Source of the DNA: Alcaligenes ammonioxydans
GTDB lineage: Bacteria; Pseudomonadota; Gammaproteobacteria; Burkholderiales; Burkholderiaceae_B
Assembly: GCF_019343455.1 (NCBI RefSeq)
Contig: NZ_CP049362.1
Coordinates: 2,170,001 to 2,234,000 of the forward strand
Direction of reading: 5' to 3'
DNA: 64,000 bases
Shown in pieces: positions 1-8,895 of the stretch. Position numbers and translations under genes: made by a program. The notes under the pieces are model-generated. The model did no database searches, was not told the DNA's origin, and saw only the letters and a list, made by a program, of their open reading frames with translations. The stretch's first letter is position 1; each line of letters starts with the position of its first letter.

Positions 1-483
1 ATCGCGGAAGTTATCGTACTGCAAGGGCAGTTCCACATCGGTCTGCTTCAACAAAGCGATGGCCGCCTGCAAATCATCACGCTTTTTGCCGGTAACGCGC
101 AGCTTCTCGCCTTGAATCTGGGTCTCCACCTTAAGTTTGGCATTCTTGATGGCGGCAATCAGCTTCTTGGACGTAGGCTGATCCAACCCCTGACGCACCT
201 TCACTTTCTGACGCGCACCTGCCACATTCTCCAGCACCTTCTCGGTTTCCAGACAGCGCACATCAATGCCACGGGCGGCAATACGGCCACGCAGAATCTG
301 CATCATCTGCTCGAGCTGAAAAACGCTGGGAGCCGACTGCAAAATCGTGGTTTCATCCTCAAGTTCAAATTTGGCATCCGTACCTTTGAAGTCAAAACGG
401 GTGGCCAGCTCGCGGCTGGCCTGTTCGACTGCGTTACGCAGCTCGTGCGTGTTGACCTCGGATACAACGTCAAAAGATGGCAT
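1..483 (-). CDS. yajQ: YajQ/UPF0234 nucleotide-binding protein, stop codon outside window
   Basis: The protein starts MPSFDVVSEV and ends YDNFRD at the window edge. YajQ proteins normally end in NFRD, so probably only the stop codon lies outside. The 161 visible residues match the usual family length of about 160. The central TILQSAPSVFQLEQM segment and the KVRQGLDQPTSKKLI segment are typical. YajQ homologues bind RNA/nucleotides, and some are reported as cyclic-di-GMP effectors; which role applies here cannot be read from the sequence. It lies 74 bp downstream of the acyl-CoA ligase on the same strand. Confidence 0.93.
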   Translation of the reverse strand, partial: MPSFDVVSEVNTHELRNAVEQASRELATRFDFKGTDAKFELEDETTILQSAPSVFQLEQMMQILRGRIAARGIDVRCLETEKVLENVAGARQKVKVRQGLDQPTSKKLIAAIKNAKLKVETQIQGEKLRVTGKKRDDLQAAIALLKQTDVELPLQYDNFRD

Positions 484-557
484 TCCTAACCGTCCTGTTC
501 CATAAGTGCCTACAGGCCGCCCGAAGCGACCTGTGTGCTTTTTAAATAACGCCGGCC

Positions 558-2210
558 TCAGTCCGAAGCGACTTGCTTGGCCTGCTGACGCAGCGCGAAT
601 TTCTGTATTTTACCGGTTGCCGTTTTGGGCAATTCCATAAAACTGAAATATCGCGGTATTTTAAAGCCAGCCAGGTGTTGCCGGCAATGCGCGCGCAACT
701 CCTCGACCGTGACCTGGGCGCCAGGGCGCAGTTCGACATAGACATGCGGCGCTTCGCCCCAGCGCTCGTCGGGCTGGGCAACGACGGCCGCCGCCTGCAC
801 CGCCGGATGCCGGTACATGACATCCTCAATTTCAATAGAGGAAATATTCTCGCCCCCGGAAATGATGATGTCCTTGCTACGATCCTTGATGCGCACATAG
901 CCATCGGGTTCACACACCGCCAGATCGCCGGTATGAAACCACCCCGCTCCCAGGGATTCCTGGGTAGCCTCGGGGTTTTTCAGATACCCCTTCATGGTGA
1001 TATTGCCGCGGAACATGATCTCACCCATGGTCTGACCGTCTGCCGGAACCGGCTGCATGGTTTGCGGGTCCAGAACCTTGACCGCCCCTTGCAGGTGATA
1101 ACGCACCCCCTGTCGGGCGTTGCGCTGCGCGCGCTCCTGGATGCCCAGCTCATTCCAGGGAGCGTGCTGCGCACAGACGGACGCCGGACCGTAGGTTTCG
1201 GTCAGCCCATACACATGGGTCAGCGCAAAACCCATGCGCTCCATGCCCTCGATCATGGTGGCCGGTGGAGCCGCACCCGCCACCATGGCGGACACGCCTT
1301 TGGGCAAACGAGACTTCAGGGTTTCATCGGCATTGACCAGCAAGGAGTGCACGATGGGCGCGCCACAGTAATGGGTAACACCGTAATCGACCATATTGTC
1401 GACCATGGCCTGCGCTTCCACTTTACGCAAACAGACATTCACACCGGCACGAGCCGCGATCACCCAAGGGAAAGTCCAGCCATTGCAATGGAACATGGGC
1501 AAGGTCCACAAGTAAACGGCATGCTTGGGCATGTCCCACTCCAGCACGTTGGACAGCGCCCCCAGATACGCCCCCCGATGATGATAGACCACGCCTTTTG
1601 GCTTGCCCGTTGTGCCACTGGTGTAATTCAGGGCAATCGCGTCCCACTCGTTGGCCGGCAGTTGCCAATCGTAATCTGGATCTCCACCATCCACAAACGC
1701 TTCATAAGTTTGCGAACCGATCCCTTCGGCCCCTTGGTCGAAATAGGGGTCCACCACATCAATGACCAGGATGGGCGCTTTGCTCTCACGCAGGCTCAAG
1801 GCTTCCTTCATGACGGCGGCAAACTCGCTGTCGACCAGCACGGCCCGTGCTTCACCATGATCGAGCATATAGGCGATGGTACTGGCATCCAGACGGGTAT
1901 TGAGCGTATTCAAAACGGCACCACACATGGGTACGCCGAAATGTGCCTGCACCATGGGAGGCGTGTTGGGAAGCATCACGGCCACGGTATCGCCCTTGCC
2001 GATGCCGGCCTTGGACAACGCGCTGCCCAACTGACGGGTGCGGGCATACAGTTGCGACCAGCTCATCTTGATACCGTCTTGGGCGGGCCCGTAAACCAGA
2101 GCCGGGTAGTCAGGGTAGACAAAAGCACTGCGCTCGATGAAATCCAGCGGCGACAAAACACGATAGTTGGCGTCTGTCTGGGGCAAATCCTGATCGTAAA
2201 TACTCACCAC
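558..2210 (-). CDS. AMP-dependent acyl-CoA synthetase (medium/short-chain acyl-CoA ligase)
   Basis: This 550-aa ANL-superfamily enzyme should activate a carboxylic acid with ATP and CoA in the cytoplasm. The P-loop motif YTSGTTGKPKG (around residues 195-205), the GWFHTGDLA region and the C-terminal RSKDIIISGGENIS hinge are all present, and the PKTATGKIQK lysine motif is near the end. It resembles AlkK/DmdB-like ligases more than FadD, but the substrate is not determinable. The start is GTG at 2210 (a second GTG follows at once), preceded by GGAG. It is transcribed away from crcB and lies upstream of yajQ. A second, different ligase of the same superfamily is at 54043-55650. Confidence 0.9.
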   Translation of the reverse strand: MVSIYDQDLPQTDANYRVLSPLDFIERSAFVYPDYPALVYGPAQDGIKMSWSQLYARTRQLGSALSKAGIGKGDTVAVMLPNTPPMVQAHFGVPMCGAVLNTLNTRLDASTIAYMLDHGEARAVLVDSEFAAVMKEALSLRESKAPILVIDVVDPYFDQGAEGIGSQTYEAFVDGGDPDYDWQLPANEWDAIALNYTSGTTGKPKGVVYHHRGAYLGALSNVLEWDMPKHAVYLWTLPMFHCNGWTFPWVIAARAGVNVCLRKVEAQAMVDNMVDYGVTHYCGAPIVHSLLVNADETLKSRLPKGVSAMVAGAAPPATMIEGMERMGFALTHVYGLTETYGPASVCAQHAPWNELGIQERAQRNARQGVRYHLQGAVKVLDPQTMQPVPADGQTMGEIMFRGNITMKGYLKNPEATQESLGAGWFHTGDLAVCEPDGYVRIKDRSKDIIISGGENISSIEIEDVMYRHPAVQAAAVVAQPDERWGEAPHVYVELRPGAQVTVEELRAHCRQHLAGFKIPRYFSFMELPKTATGKIQKFALRQQAKQVASD

Positions 2211-2411
2211 AAAGTCTCCAAAAAAGGGCGGTCTAACCGAAATTCACGGTGGTCCGTCTGATAATTGCGCTCTTACATTAGCTGGACACAGCGCTTTGGG
2301 CAAGGTCGCCTTTTCAGCTGTACAAGAGCATAATGACACGCTATCTAAGGTATATATCGCGATCGGCTGACTGCTCGCTGACAGTTTGCCCCCCCTACCC
2401 GAAGGCCTTTC

Positions 2412-2798
2412 ATGCCCGTAGCCATGCTTTATATTGCCGCCGGCGGCGCCCTGGGCGCGCTGGCACGCTGGTTCCTCAGTCAGGCACTCAACACCCTGTT
2501 CCCCACCTTGCCACCAGGCACCTTGCTGGCCAACTTGATCGGCGGCTATTTGATGGGCATCGCCATGGCCTGTTTCAACCAGTGGGGACTGGGTCACGAA
2601 GGCTGGCGCATGTTTGTCATGACCGGCTTTCTGGGTGGCCTGACTACCTTTTCCACCTTCTCTGCCGAGATCATGACCTTAATGATGCAGCAGCGCTATC
2701 TGTGGGCACTGGGCGGCATTGCCGTGCATGTCATCGGTTCTTTACTGATGCTGGGCTTGGGCATGGTCACGTGGAGCCTGTTTCGAGGGCAAGCATGA
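2412..2798 (+). CDS. crcB: Fluoride ion exporter CrcB
   Basis: This 128-aa inner-membrane protein has four predicted helices and the family motifs [19 protein letters not shown] and [13 protein letters not shown]. CrcB/Fluc dimers form fluoride channels that lower cytoplasmic fluoride. The length is typical. The stop codon overlaps the start of the amidotransferase gene (ATGATG at 2795-2800), implying co-translation. No fluoride riboswitch consensus was recognised in the roughly 200 bp upstream, which are shared with the divergent acyl-CoA ligase. Confidence 0.93.
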   Translation: MPVAMLYIAAGGALGALARWFLSQALNTLFPTLPPGTLLANLIGGYLMGIAMACFNQWGLGHEGWRMFVMTGFLGGLTTFSTFSAEIMTLMMQQRYLWALGGIAVHVIGSLLMLGLGMVTWSLFRGQA

Positions 2799-3547
2799 TG
2801 GACGTCCATTTTCTTCAGGCCGGTTCACCTCCGCCGGATGTTGAGCAGCGCTTTGGCAATCAGAACGCCTGGTTCAAACGTGCACTGCAAACACTGCCGG
2901 TCAACATCCGTACCTGGCGTGTGCATCAGGATAAAGCCTTGCCCGCTGCAGACTGCCCGGACCCTGTGGTGATCAGCGGTTCCTGGAACATGGTCACTGA
3001 TCGTCTTGACTGGAGCGAGAACCTGGCCGCCTGGATTCGTGAGCGTTATCAGACTCAAATGCCTCTGCTGGGCATTTGTTACGGTCATCAACTGATGGCT
3101 CATGCCTTGGGTGGACGCGTCGATTACGCTCCAAAAGGCGCTGAGGTGGGCTATTTACCTGTCCAGCTCTCAGAGCAGGCGCAACACCATGAACTGCTGG
3201 CAGACCTGCCCATGCAATTTCCTGCCTTGCTCACCCATCAACAAAGTGTGCTGAGCCTGCCCGATCACGTAGAAGTGCTGGGTCGTTCCGCGCAGGACCC
3301 TCATCAAATCCTGCGTTATGGCCCATCGCAATGGTCGGTCCAGTTTCACCCCGAATTTTTCGCCGGCTTGCTGCGCTACTGTGTCTTGCGCAAGGCCGAC
3401 TTCTGGAGAGCACAAGGCATCGACCCACAGGCACTGGCCGACCCGATCCAGGACACGCCCGACGCCCACCGCCTGCTCTGTCATTTTGTGCGGACTTACT
3501 CATCCAGCGGGCCCAAGGGGCGACGGAAAAACTCGCCTGGCGTTTGA
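2795..3547 (+). CDS. Class I glutamine amidotransferase-like protein
   Basis: This 250-aa protein has a class I GATase fold. The nucleophile elbow [10 protein letters not shown] carries Cys95, and SVQFHPEF supplies His185 and Glu187, so the catalytic triad is complete. There is no synthase domain, as in the stand-alone GuaA-like amidotransferases of gamma-glutamyl hydrolase or YfeJ type; the substrate is unknown. Two adjacent ATG codons (2795 and 2798) are possible starts, and the first overlaps the crcB stop. The 3' end overlaps the convergent AraC gene by 52 bp. Confidence 0.85.
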   Translation: MMDVHFLQAGSPPPDVEQRFGNQNAWFKRALQTLPVNIRTWRVHQDKALPAADCPDPVVISGSWNMVTDRLDWSENLAAWIRERYQTQMPLLGICYGHQLMAHALGGRVDYAPKGAEVGYLPVQLSEQAQHHELLADLPMQFPALLTHQQSVLSLPDHVEVLGRSAQDPHQILRYGPSQWSVQFHPEFFAGLLRYCVLRKADFWRAQGIDPQALADPIQDTPDAHRLLCHFVRTYSSSGPKGRRKNSPGV

Positions 3548-4323
3548 CCCATCAAGTCTCTAAATGCCGCCACAAAAGCCGACATGCTTTCGTAGCCACA
3601 GGCCAAGGCTACATCAGTCACGCGCTCGTGGCGCTCTAACAAGGGCAAGGCGCTCATGACGCGCAGGCGCTGGCGCCACACCCGAAAAGTCAAACCAGTT
3701 TGTTGCCGGAATAGACGGCTTAGCGTTTTTTCTGACAAACCTTGCTGCTCAGCCAGCTCGTGCAAACTCCAATCGACCGCTGGCTGAGCCTGAAGCTGCT
3801 CACAGACCTGCAACAAGCGTGAGTCCGATGGCCAGGGCAGAATCAGACCGCTTTCAGGGGCGGCCAACAGGCGATCGAGCAGGACCTGTACCAAACGCCC
3901 TTGCGCCCCCTCTCGCTCATACAGGACCGGCAATAAACTAAACTCGCGAATCAATTCCCGCAATAAGCGGTCCACCGCCACCACCCGACACGCAAGGGGT
4001 GCCTGCGGCAAGGCGCTGACATCAATATAAAGACTGCGAATCTGGGCATCGGGTGAACTGCGTACCCCATGCTCGACGCCTGCTGGCACCCAGACCGCCT
4101 GCTGGGGCGGTGCCATGAAGCGCCCACTGGCCGTGCGCACCTCAATCACACCGGTCAGCGCATAAGAGAATTGCACCCAAGGATGACGATGCGGGCGCGC
4201 AATGGCCTGATTGGGCAAGGTACGTTCCTGACCATAGAGTGGTCTGGGCAGATACCGCAGCTGCTGCAAACTCTCTGGAATCCGCTCGGCGGGTTGCAGA
4301 ATGTCCGTTTGTCGATAATCCAT
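3496..4323 (-). CDS. AraC-family transcriptional regulator with cupin sensor domain
   Basis: The 275-aa protein has an N-terminal RmlC-like cupin region (HRHPWVQFSYALTGVIEV, then WVPAGVEH) and a C-terminal double HTH (LHELAEQQGLSEKTLSRLFRQ and VTDVALACGYESMSAFVAAFR, ending in the typical [10 protein letters not shown]). This matches the NimR/YeaM-like subgroup, whose members often control an adjacent efflux or carrier gene. It is divergent from the YfeH-like carrier gene, which is the likely target. Its own start region carries two direct repeats 21 bp apart (4304-4338), suggesting autoregulation. Confidence 0.9.
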   Translation of the reverse strand: MDYRQTDILQPAERIPESLQQLRYLPRPLYGQERTLPNQAIARPHRHPWVQFSYALTGVIEVRTASGRFMAPPQQAVWVPAGVEHGVRSSPDAQIRSLYIDVSALPQAPLACRVVAVDRLLRELIREFSLLPVLYEREGAQGRLVQVLLDRLLAAPESGLILPWPSDSRLLQVCEQLQAQPAVDWSLHELAEQQGLSEKTLSRLFRQQTGLTFRVWRQRLRVMSALPLLERHERVTDVALACGYESMSAFVAAFRDLMGQTPGEFFRRPLGPLDE

Positions 4324-4338
4324 ATCCGTTTAGCGATA
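4304..4338. promoter_or_regulatory. Candidate AraC-type operator: two direct repeats 21 bp apart
   Basis: TCCGTTTGTCGATA (4304-4317) and TCCGTTTAGCGATA (4325-4338) match at 12 of 14 positions and start exactly 21 bp apart. Two helical turns is the usual spacing of AraC-family half sites. They straddle the regulator start codon (4323) and face the divergent carrier gene. The distal copy also contains the perfect inverted repeat GTTTA-GCGA-TAAAC. Operator function is inferred. Confidence 0.45.
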
Positions 4339-4408
4339 AACACCCAAAAAAGTCTACGGTAAAGTGAGGCCTTTCATAACGCAAGCCTTTCAAGCCTCTC
4401 ACAAACCC

Positions 4409-5413
4409 ATGCTCTCTCAACTGCGACTGCTTTTTGACAACTTCACTCTGATCCTGATCGGCGTTGTGGCGCTGGCCAGCTTCTTTCCCGCCTATGGTCA
4501 GGGCGCCGTGATTTTTGATGTGATTACCGGTCTGGCCATTGCCCTGCTGTTTTTCATGCATGGCGCCAAGCTGTCTCGCGAGGCCATCATTGCCGGCGCA
4601 ACCCACTGGCGTTTGCACCTGTTGGTCTTTGCCTGCACCTTTGTGATGTTCCCTCTTTTGGGCCTGATCTCCAAGCCCATTTTGTTGCCTTTGCTGGGCA
4701 TGCCCTTATTTGTCGGCATTTTGTATATGTGCGCCTTGCCCGGCACCGTGCAATCGGCCATTGCCTTTACCTCGATTGCTCGCGGCAACGTACCAGCCGC
4801 CATTTGCAGTGCCTCGGCCTCCAGCCTGATCGGCATTGTGCTCACTCCCGTGCTGCTCAAGCTCTTGCTGGACGCGGACGGCGGCTCGGCCAGCTCGACG
4901 GTGGACGCCATCAAGAAGATCAGCCTGCAATTGTTGCTGCCTTTTGTTGTGGGCCATCTGATGCGCCCCCTGATTGGCAAGTGGATGGATCGCAACCGCA
5001 AATGGCTGCGCAGTGTGGATCAGTCTTCCATCCTGCTGGTGGTCTACACGGCTTTTAGCGCGTCGGTAATCGGCGGTCTGTGGCAAGCTGTTCCACCCAA
5101 GTCCCTGGCTATTCTGACCGTGGTCTGCGTGGTGTTACTGGCCATTATCTTGTTTCTGACGACCTGGATGGCCCGCAAGCTGGGCTTTAGCAAGGAAGAC
5201 GAAATCACGATTGTGTTCGGCGGCTCCAAGAAAAGTCTGGCAACCGGTGTGCCCATGGCCCAAGTGCTGTTTACCGGCGCTGCGATTGGCCCCGCTCTGC
5301 TACCCATCATGATCTTTCATCAGATTCAATTGATGGCCTGCGCCTTCATTGCGAATCGATACGCACAGCGCCCAACAACACCAGAAGAAAAGATGTCTCT
5401 GCAAAAAGCCTGA
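4409..5413 (+). CDS. YfeH-like bile acid:sodium symporter (BASS) family carrier
   Basis: This is an inner-membrane protein of 334 aa with about ten hydrophobic helices. It has the SBF-like signature GLAIALLFFMHGAKLSREAI near the N-terminus and TIVFGGSKKSLATGVPMAQVLF near the C-terminus, both characteristic of the YfeH/P7-like branch. The ATG at 4409 gives the usual N-terminus (FDNFTLILIGVVALASFFPA). An in-frame GTG at 4364 would add 15 polar residues and seems less likely. It is divergent from the AraC-family gene. The physiological substrate is unknown; organic anions are the family norm. Confidence 0.85.
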   Translation: MLSQLRLLFDNFTLILIGVVALASFFPAYGQGAVIFDVITGLAIALLFFMHGAKLSREAIIAGATHWRLHLLVFACTFVMFPLLGLISKPILLPLLGMPLFVGILYMCALPGTVQSAIAFTSIARGNVPAAICSASASSLIGIVLTPVLLKLLLDADGGSASSTVDAIKKISLQLLLPFVVGHLMRPLIGKWMDRNRKWLRSVDQSSILLVVYTAFSASVIGGLWQAVPPKSLAILTVVCVVLLAIILFLTTWMARKLGFSKEDEITIVFGGSKKSLATGVPMAQVLFTGAAIGPALLPIMIFHQIQLMACAFIANRYAQRPTTPEEKMSLQKA

Positions 5414-5426
5414 TACGTAAGCGATG

Positions 5427-5455
5427 ATGGCCCAGTTTCAGGAACACTGGGCCAT
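5427..5455. terminator. Strong hairpin after the BASS-family gene, no T-run
   Basis: ATGGCCCAGT (5427-5436) pairs perfectly with ACTGGGCCAT (5446-5455) around a 9-nt loop, 14 bp after the carrier stop. There is no poly-T tract, so this may be a transcript-end stabiliser or a Rho-dependent end rather than an intrinsic terminator. The rest of 5414-5583 shows no gene. Confidence 0.4.
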
Positions 5456-5583
5456 TGCGTGCCAGGGCACTGAAACGCAACAAGCCGCAGGTCTTCTCAG
5501 CCCAAAGCTGTTTGTCGCCGCCCTCACTTGCTCTCTAGCGCGCCGTAGCTCATTGAGAACGCCATGGACAATGCGCCCCCCGC

Positions 5584-6405
5584 TCACTGCAAGGTATTGA
5601 TCTTGTCATTCAAGGTCGCTGCCGACAATTCTCCGGCCCGCACATCCACCAGACGACCCTGCTCATCCAGAAACAAGGTCGTTGGCAAACCCCGACTGCG
5701 CACGGCCTGCCCCAGCTGCATATGCGGATCGCGCCACATATTGCCCAATTCCAGGTTTTCCTCATTCAGATAGTGCTGGATCGCCGTCAGCTCCTCGCCC
5801 TGGTTGGCGAACACAATATTCACATCGCTTCGGCTGGCTTGCACTTGCTGGAATGCTGGCATCTCGCGGCGGCACGGCGGGCACCAGCTGGCCCAGAGAT
5901 TCACGACGGTTACCTTCCCCTTGTACTGATCCAGATTGTCCGGCGTACTGAAGTCTGCCTGCAGGGGAATCAAGTCTATCTCGGGCAAGGGGATGGATGG
6001 TTCAAGGCCACCTCGGCCCGTTGCGACCATAATCAGCGAAAACGCAGCGACACCAATAGCAAGGCCACCGGCCACCGCTGGCAAGACCGCCTTGTCACGC
6101 AGCACACGCCACAGCACGTAGAACCAGCCCGCCGTCACTGCAGCCGGAATCATCAAACCGCCATCGCGCACATCCAGCCAGCTCAAGGGGTCATTGTGAT
6201 AGAACTCCCATTGCTGAATGAGAAAGCCCAGGCGGCCGACCAAGACCCCCAGAAGAACGGCGCGCCATAAGACTGATTCCGCCCGGGTCTGTCGGCGTCT
6301 GTCCAGCCAGGCCGCCAGAAACAGCCCCAAGAAGGCCGCGACCAAGAACGCAAACAAGGACGTGGCAAAGGTAAAAGGACCGAGCTGTATGCTTTGCATA
6401 ACCAT
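5584..6405 (-). CDS. Membrane-anchored TlpA-family thioredoxin with Lgt-like N-terminal domain
   Basis: The 273-aa protein begins with several membrane helices whose pattern (SIQLGPFTFATSLFAFLVAAFLG) resembles the prolipoprotein diacylglyceryl transferase fold. It ends with a periplasmic thioredoxin domain carrying VVNLWASWCPPCRREMP, a CPPC redox centre. The likely role is delivery of reducing equivalents to periplasmic cysteines, for example in cytochrome c maturation. ATG 6405 is chosen because it has AGGA just upstream and the open frame further upstream would run through the trpF terminator and into trpF. ATG 6399 is an alternative. Confidence 0.82.
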   Translation of the reverse strand: MVMQSIQLGPFTFATSLFAFLVAAFLGLFLAAWLDRRRQTRAESVLWRAVLLGVLVGRLGFLIQQWEFYHNDPLSWLDVRDGGLMIPAAVTAGWFYVLWRVLRDKAVLPAVAGGLAIGVAAFSLIMVATGRGGLEPSIPLPEIDLIPLQADFSTPDNLDQYKGKVTVVNLWASWCPPCRREMPAFQQVQASRSDVNIVFANQGEELTAIQHYLNEENLELGNMWRDPHMQLGQAVRSRGLPTTLFLDEQGRLVDVRAGELSAATLNDKINTLQ

Positions 6406-6423
6406 AAATCCTGAGAAGACCAG

Positions 6424-6451
6424 ATAAAAACAGACCCGCCTTAAGCGGGTC
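6424..6451 (-). terminator. Intrinsic terminator after trpF
   Basis: On the minus strand, GACCCGC-CTTAA-GCGGGTC (stem arms 6445-6451 and 6433-6439) is followed by TG and TTTTTATCTG. It lies 40 bp beyond the trpF stop and about 19 bp before the preferred start of the thioredoxin gene, so the latter needs readthrough or a promoter that is not obvious. Confidence 0.8.
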
Positions 6452-6491
6452 GGGCCAACAAGAACAGACAGCCATCGCGCGTAAAGATTCC

Positions 6492-7163
6492 CTAGTTCCG
6501 GGAAGCCTCGCTCAACATCTGCATGAATTGACCCATCTTGGCAGGGCATTTGACGCCGGGCTCCAGCTCAACACCGCTGCTCACATCAATCGCATAAGGT
6601 CGATGCAATGCGACTCGATCGGCCACATTATCGATACGCATGCCTCCAGCCAGAACCAGGGGCGGCAGGCCTTCCTGGGAGCGCAGACGCAGTTGCAGGC
6701 CCTGGATCAAGGCCGGATCGAAGGCCGTACCCGTGCCGCCATAAGCATCGTGATAGCCGTCCATCAACCAGGCTCGCGCATCGGGATACTTCATGCACTG
6801 CTCAAACAGGCTGTCTACCGTGTCCAGGCCGGGCGCCCCGACACGGAAAGCCTTGATATACGGATGAGCATAGCGCCGGCATTCTTGCGGACTTTCTTCC
6901 CCATGAAATTGCAGCAGGTCCGGTTGCACCTGCTCCAGAATCTCCCGCACAAAGCCTTCGGGGGCGTTCACAAACAGACTTACCGCCTGCACGAATGCCG
7001 GGACATGGGCGCGCAAGGCGACAGCCTGCTGGGTGCTGAGCATGCGGGCACTTTTCGGATAAAACACAAACCCCACCGCATCCGCGCCCAATTGGACGGC
7101 AGCATCAATATCCTGCGCTCGGGTAAAGCCACAAATCTTGACTCGGGTACGGCTGTACATCAT
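6492..7163 (-). CDS. trpF: Phosphoribosylanthranilate isomerase
   Basis: This 223-aa (beta/alpha)8 enzyme converts N-(5'-phosphoribosyl)anthranilate to CdRP in tryptophan synthesis. The diagnostic RVKICGFTR at the N-terminus contains the catalytic Cys. VGFVFYPKSARM, LLQFHGEE and LAGGMRIDNV are also present, followed by DVSSGVE near the end. Two adjacent ATGs (7163, 7160) follow GAGGATCA. In related genomes trpF precedes trpBA and follows truA. Here the TRAP genes separate it from truA and no trpBA follows. A terminator hairpin lies directly in front of the ribosome-binding site and another after the stop. Confidence 0.95.
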   Translation of the reverse strand: MMYSRTRVKICGFTRAQDIDAAVQLGADAVGFVFYPKSARMLSTQQAVALRAHVPAFVQAVSLFVNAPEGFVREILEQVQPDLLQFHGEESPQECRRYAHPYIKAFRVGAPGLDTVDSLFEQCMKYPDARAWLMDGYHDAYGGTGTAFDPALIQGLQLRLRSQEGLPPLVLAGGMRIDNVADRVALHRPYAIDVSSGVELEPGVKCPAKMGQFMQMLSEASRN

Positions 7164-7171
7164 TGATCCTC

Positions 7172-7201
7172 GAATAAAAAACGGGGGCCCGATGCCCCCG
7201 T
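7172..7201 (-). terminator. Intrinsic terminator/possible attenuator just upstream of trpF
   Basis: ACGGGGGC-ATCGG-GCCCCCGT (7194-7201 with 7181-7188) is followed on the minus strand by a T-run at 7174-7180. It ends the TRAP transcription unit (dctM stops at 7220). Only about ten bases, including the GAGGA ribosome-binding site, separate the T-run from the trpF ATG, so trpF transcripts started upstream must read through it. Confidence 0.85.
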
Positions 7202-7219
7202 TTGAAAGATGGAACGACT

Positions 7220-8893
7220 TTATTGGAAACTGCTGGCGGCGTCATCCATACCAAAGCCATAGCTATCAGAGCCGTAGGTCGACTCGGTACCAAACTGGAT
7301 CTGCGAGTCCTCCAACAGAACTTCGCCGTCTTTGTAATGCGTGACCAGCCCGGGAAAGACCAGCACAGCGGCGACCATCAATAACTGGATGATAATAAAG
7401 GGCACCGATCCCCAGTAAATATCGGTCGTTGCCACTCGCTTGACCCGCTCGCCCGTTACCTTGTCGGTGTAATCCTCTTTCGGAGCGACCGAACGCAGGA
7501 AAAACAGCGCAAAGCCAAAAGGCGGGTGCATGAAGGAAGTCTGCATATTGACCGCCAGCAAGACACCGAACCAGATCAGGTCAATCCCCATCTTGTCGGC
7601 AATCGGCCCGAGCAACGGCACAATAATAAAGGCCAGCTCAAAAAAGTCCAGAAAGAAGGCCAGCAGAAAGGTCAGAATGCTGACAATGATCAGAAAGCCC
7701 CACTCTCCGCCAGGCATGTCGATCAGCAGGTGCTCCACCCACAAATCGCCATTGATGCCGCGAAAGCTCAGGCTGAACACCGTAGAGCCCACCAGAATAA
7801 AGACCACAAAGCAGGACAGACGGGTGGTGGACTCCATCGCCTGACGCAACAGCTTCCAAGACAAACGCCCACGCGATACGGCCATGATGATGGCCCCTAC
7901 GGCCCCCATTGCCCCGCCCTCGGTCGGTGTCGCCACGCCAATAAAGATTGTGCCCAGCACCAGAAAGATCAGAAACAGGGGCGGCACCATCACGAAGACC
8001 ACGCGCTCGGCGATCCTGGAGAGCATCTTGAGCTTGAGCAGCTTGTTGGCCAGCGCGATCAACCAGGCCGTCATGCCCCACAGCAACATCAGCACAACAA
8101 TATGCTCGTCCATCGGAATATTGGGATGCGTGGCAAAGTAGTGCTGAGAACCAAAATAGGCCACAGCAGACGCCACGATCGTCAGGACTACCAGGGAAGT
8201 CAGGCCACGACTGCCATCAGGCTCCATGTACACACGGGCCTCGGGCGGCAGGGCTGGCGCCGACTTGGGCTTGATGTACGACATCACCACAATGTACAGA
8301 ATATAAATCACCACCAGCAGCAAGCCGGGCAACATCGCACCGCGATACATGTCGCCTATGGATCGACCCAGCTGGTCAGCCAGAATAATCAACACAATTG
8401 AGGGAGGAATGATCTGCGACAGCGTGCCCGAAGCAGCGATCACGCCGGTAGCCAGTTTGCGGTCATAGCCATAGCGCAGCATGATGGGCAAGGAAATCAA
8501 GCCCATGGAAATCACCGAAGCCGACACCACGCCTGTGGTGGCGGCCAGCATGGCACCGACCAGTACCACCGCAATGGCCAGTCCGCCGCGCAAGGGGCCG
8601 AACAACTGCCCGATGGTATCAAGCAGATCTTCCGCCATTCCCGATCGTTCCAGTATCAGGCCCATCAAGGTAAAGAAGGGAACGGCCAACAAGGTGTCGT
8701 TCTCGACGATTCCAAATACCCGTTGCGGCAAGGCCTGGAACAAGGCCGGCTGCATCATGTCCAGCTCAATGGCGACCAGACCATACAACACCCCGATCGC
8801 CGACAAGGTAAACGTCACGGGGAAACCCAACAGCAAAAACACGATCAGGTTAAAAAACATGATCGGAGCCAGATTATCAACCAGAAATTCCAT
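7220..8893 (-). CDS. TRAP transporter large permease (DctM family)
   Basis: This 557-aa membrane protein has around 13 or more hydrophobic segments. Family patterns include GFPVTFTLSAIGVLYGL, VPFFTLMGLILERSG and ASGTLSQIIPPSIVLIILADQLG. It is longer than typical DctM (about 430 aa), as in the subgroup annotated for mannitol/chloroaromatic substrates. It should form the ion-coupled transmembrane component with the DctQ-like subunit encoded 2 bp upstream. No DctP solute-binding gene is adjacent, so substrate and partner are unknown. A strong terminator follows. Confidence 0.92.
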   Translation of the reverse strand: MEFLVDNLAPIMFFNLIVFLLLGFPVTFTLSAIGVLYGLVAIELDMMQPALFQALPQRVFGIVENDTLLAVPFFTLMGLILERSGMAEDLLDTIGQLFGPLRGGLAIAVVLVGAMLAATTGVVSASVISMGLISLPIMLRYGYDRKLATGVIAASGTLSQIIPPSIVLIILADQLGRSIGDMYRGAMLPGLLLVVIYILYIVVMSYIKPKSAPALPPEARVYMEPDGSRGLTSLVVLTIVASAVAYFGSQHYFATHPNIPMDEHIVVLMLLWGMTAWLIALANKLLKLKMLSRIAERVVFVMVPPLFLIFLVLGTIFIGVATPTEGGAMGAVGAIIMAVSRGRLSWKLLRQAMESTTRLSCFVVFILVGSTVFSLSFRGINGDLWVEHLLIDMPGGEWGFLIIVSILTFLLAFFLDFFELAFIIVPLLGPIADKMGIDLIWFGVLLAVNMQTSFMHPPFGFALFFLRSVAPKEDYTDKVTGERVKRVATTDIYWGSVPFIIIQLLMVAAVLVFPGLVTHYKDGEVLLEDSQIQFGTESTYGSDSYGFGMDDAASSFQ

Positions 8894-8895
8894 TG

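Noticed and set aside
573..2261. 562-codon plus-strand open frame
   Set aside because: Coding shadow of the acyl-CoA ligase on the minus strand, which has all family motifs.
2211..2411. Possible fluoride riboswitch upstream of crcB
   Set aside because: The conserved fluoride aptamer segments were not found on reading the region.
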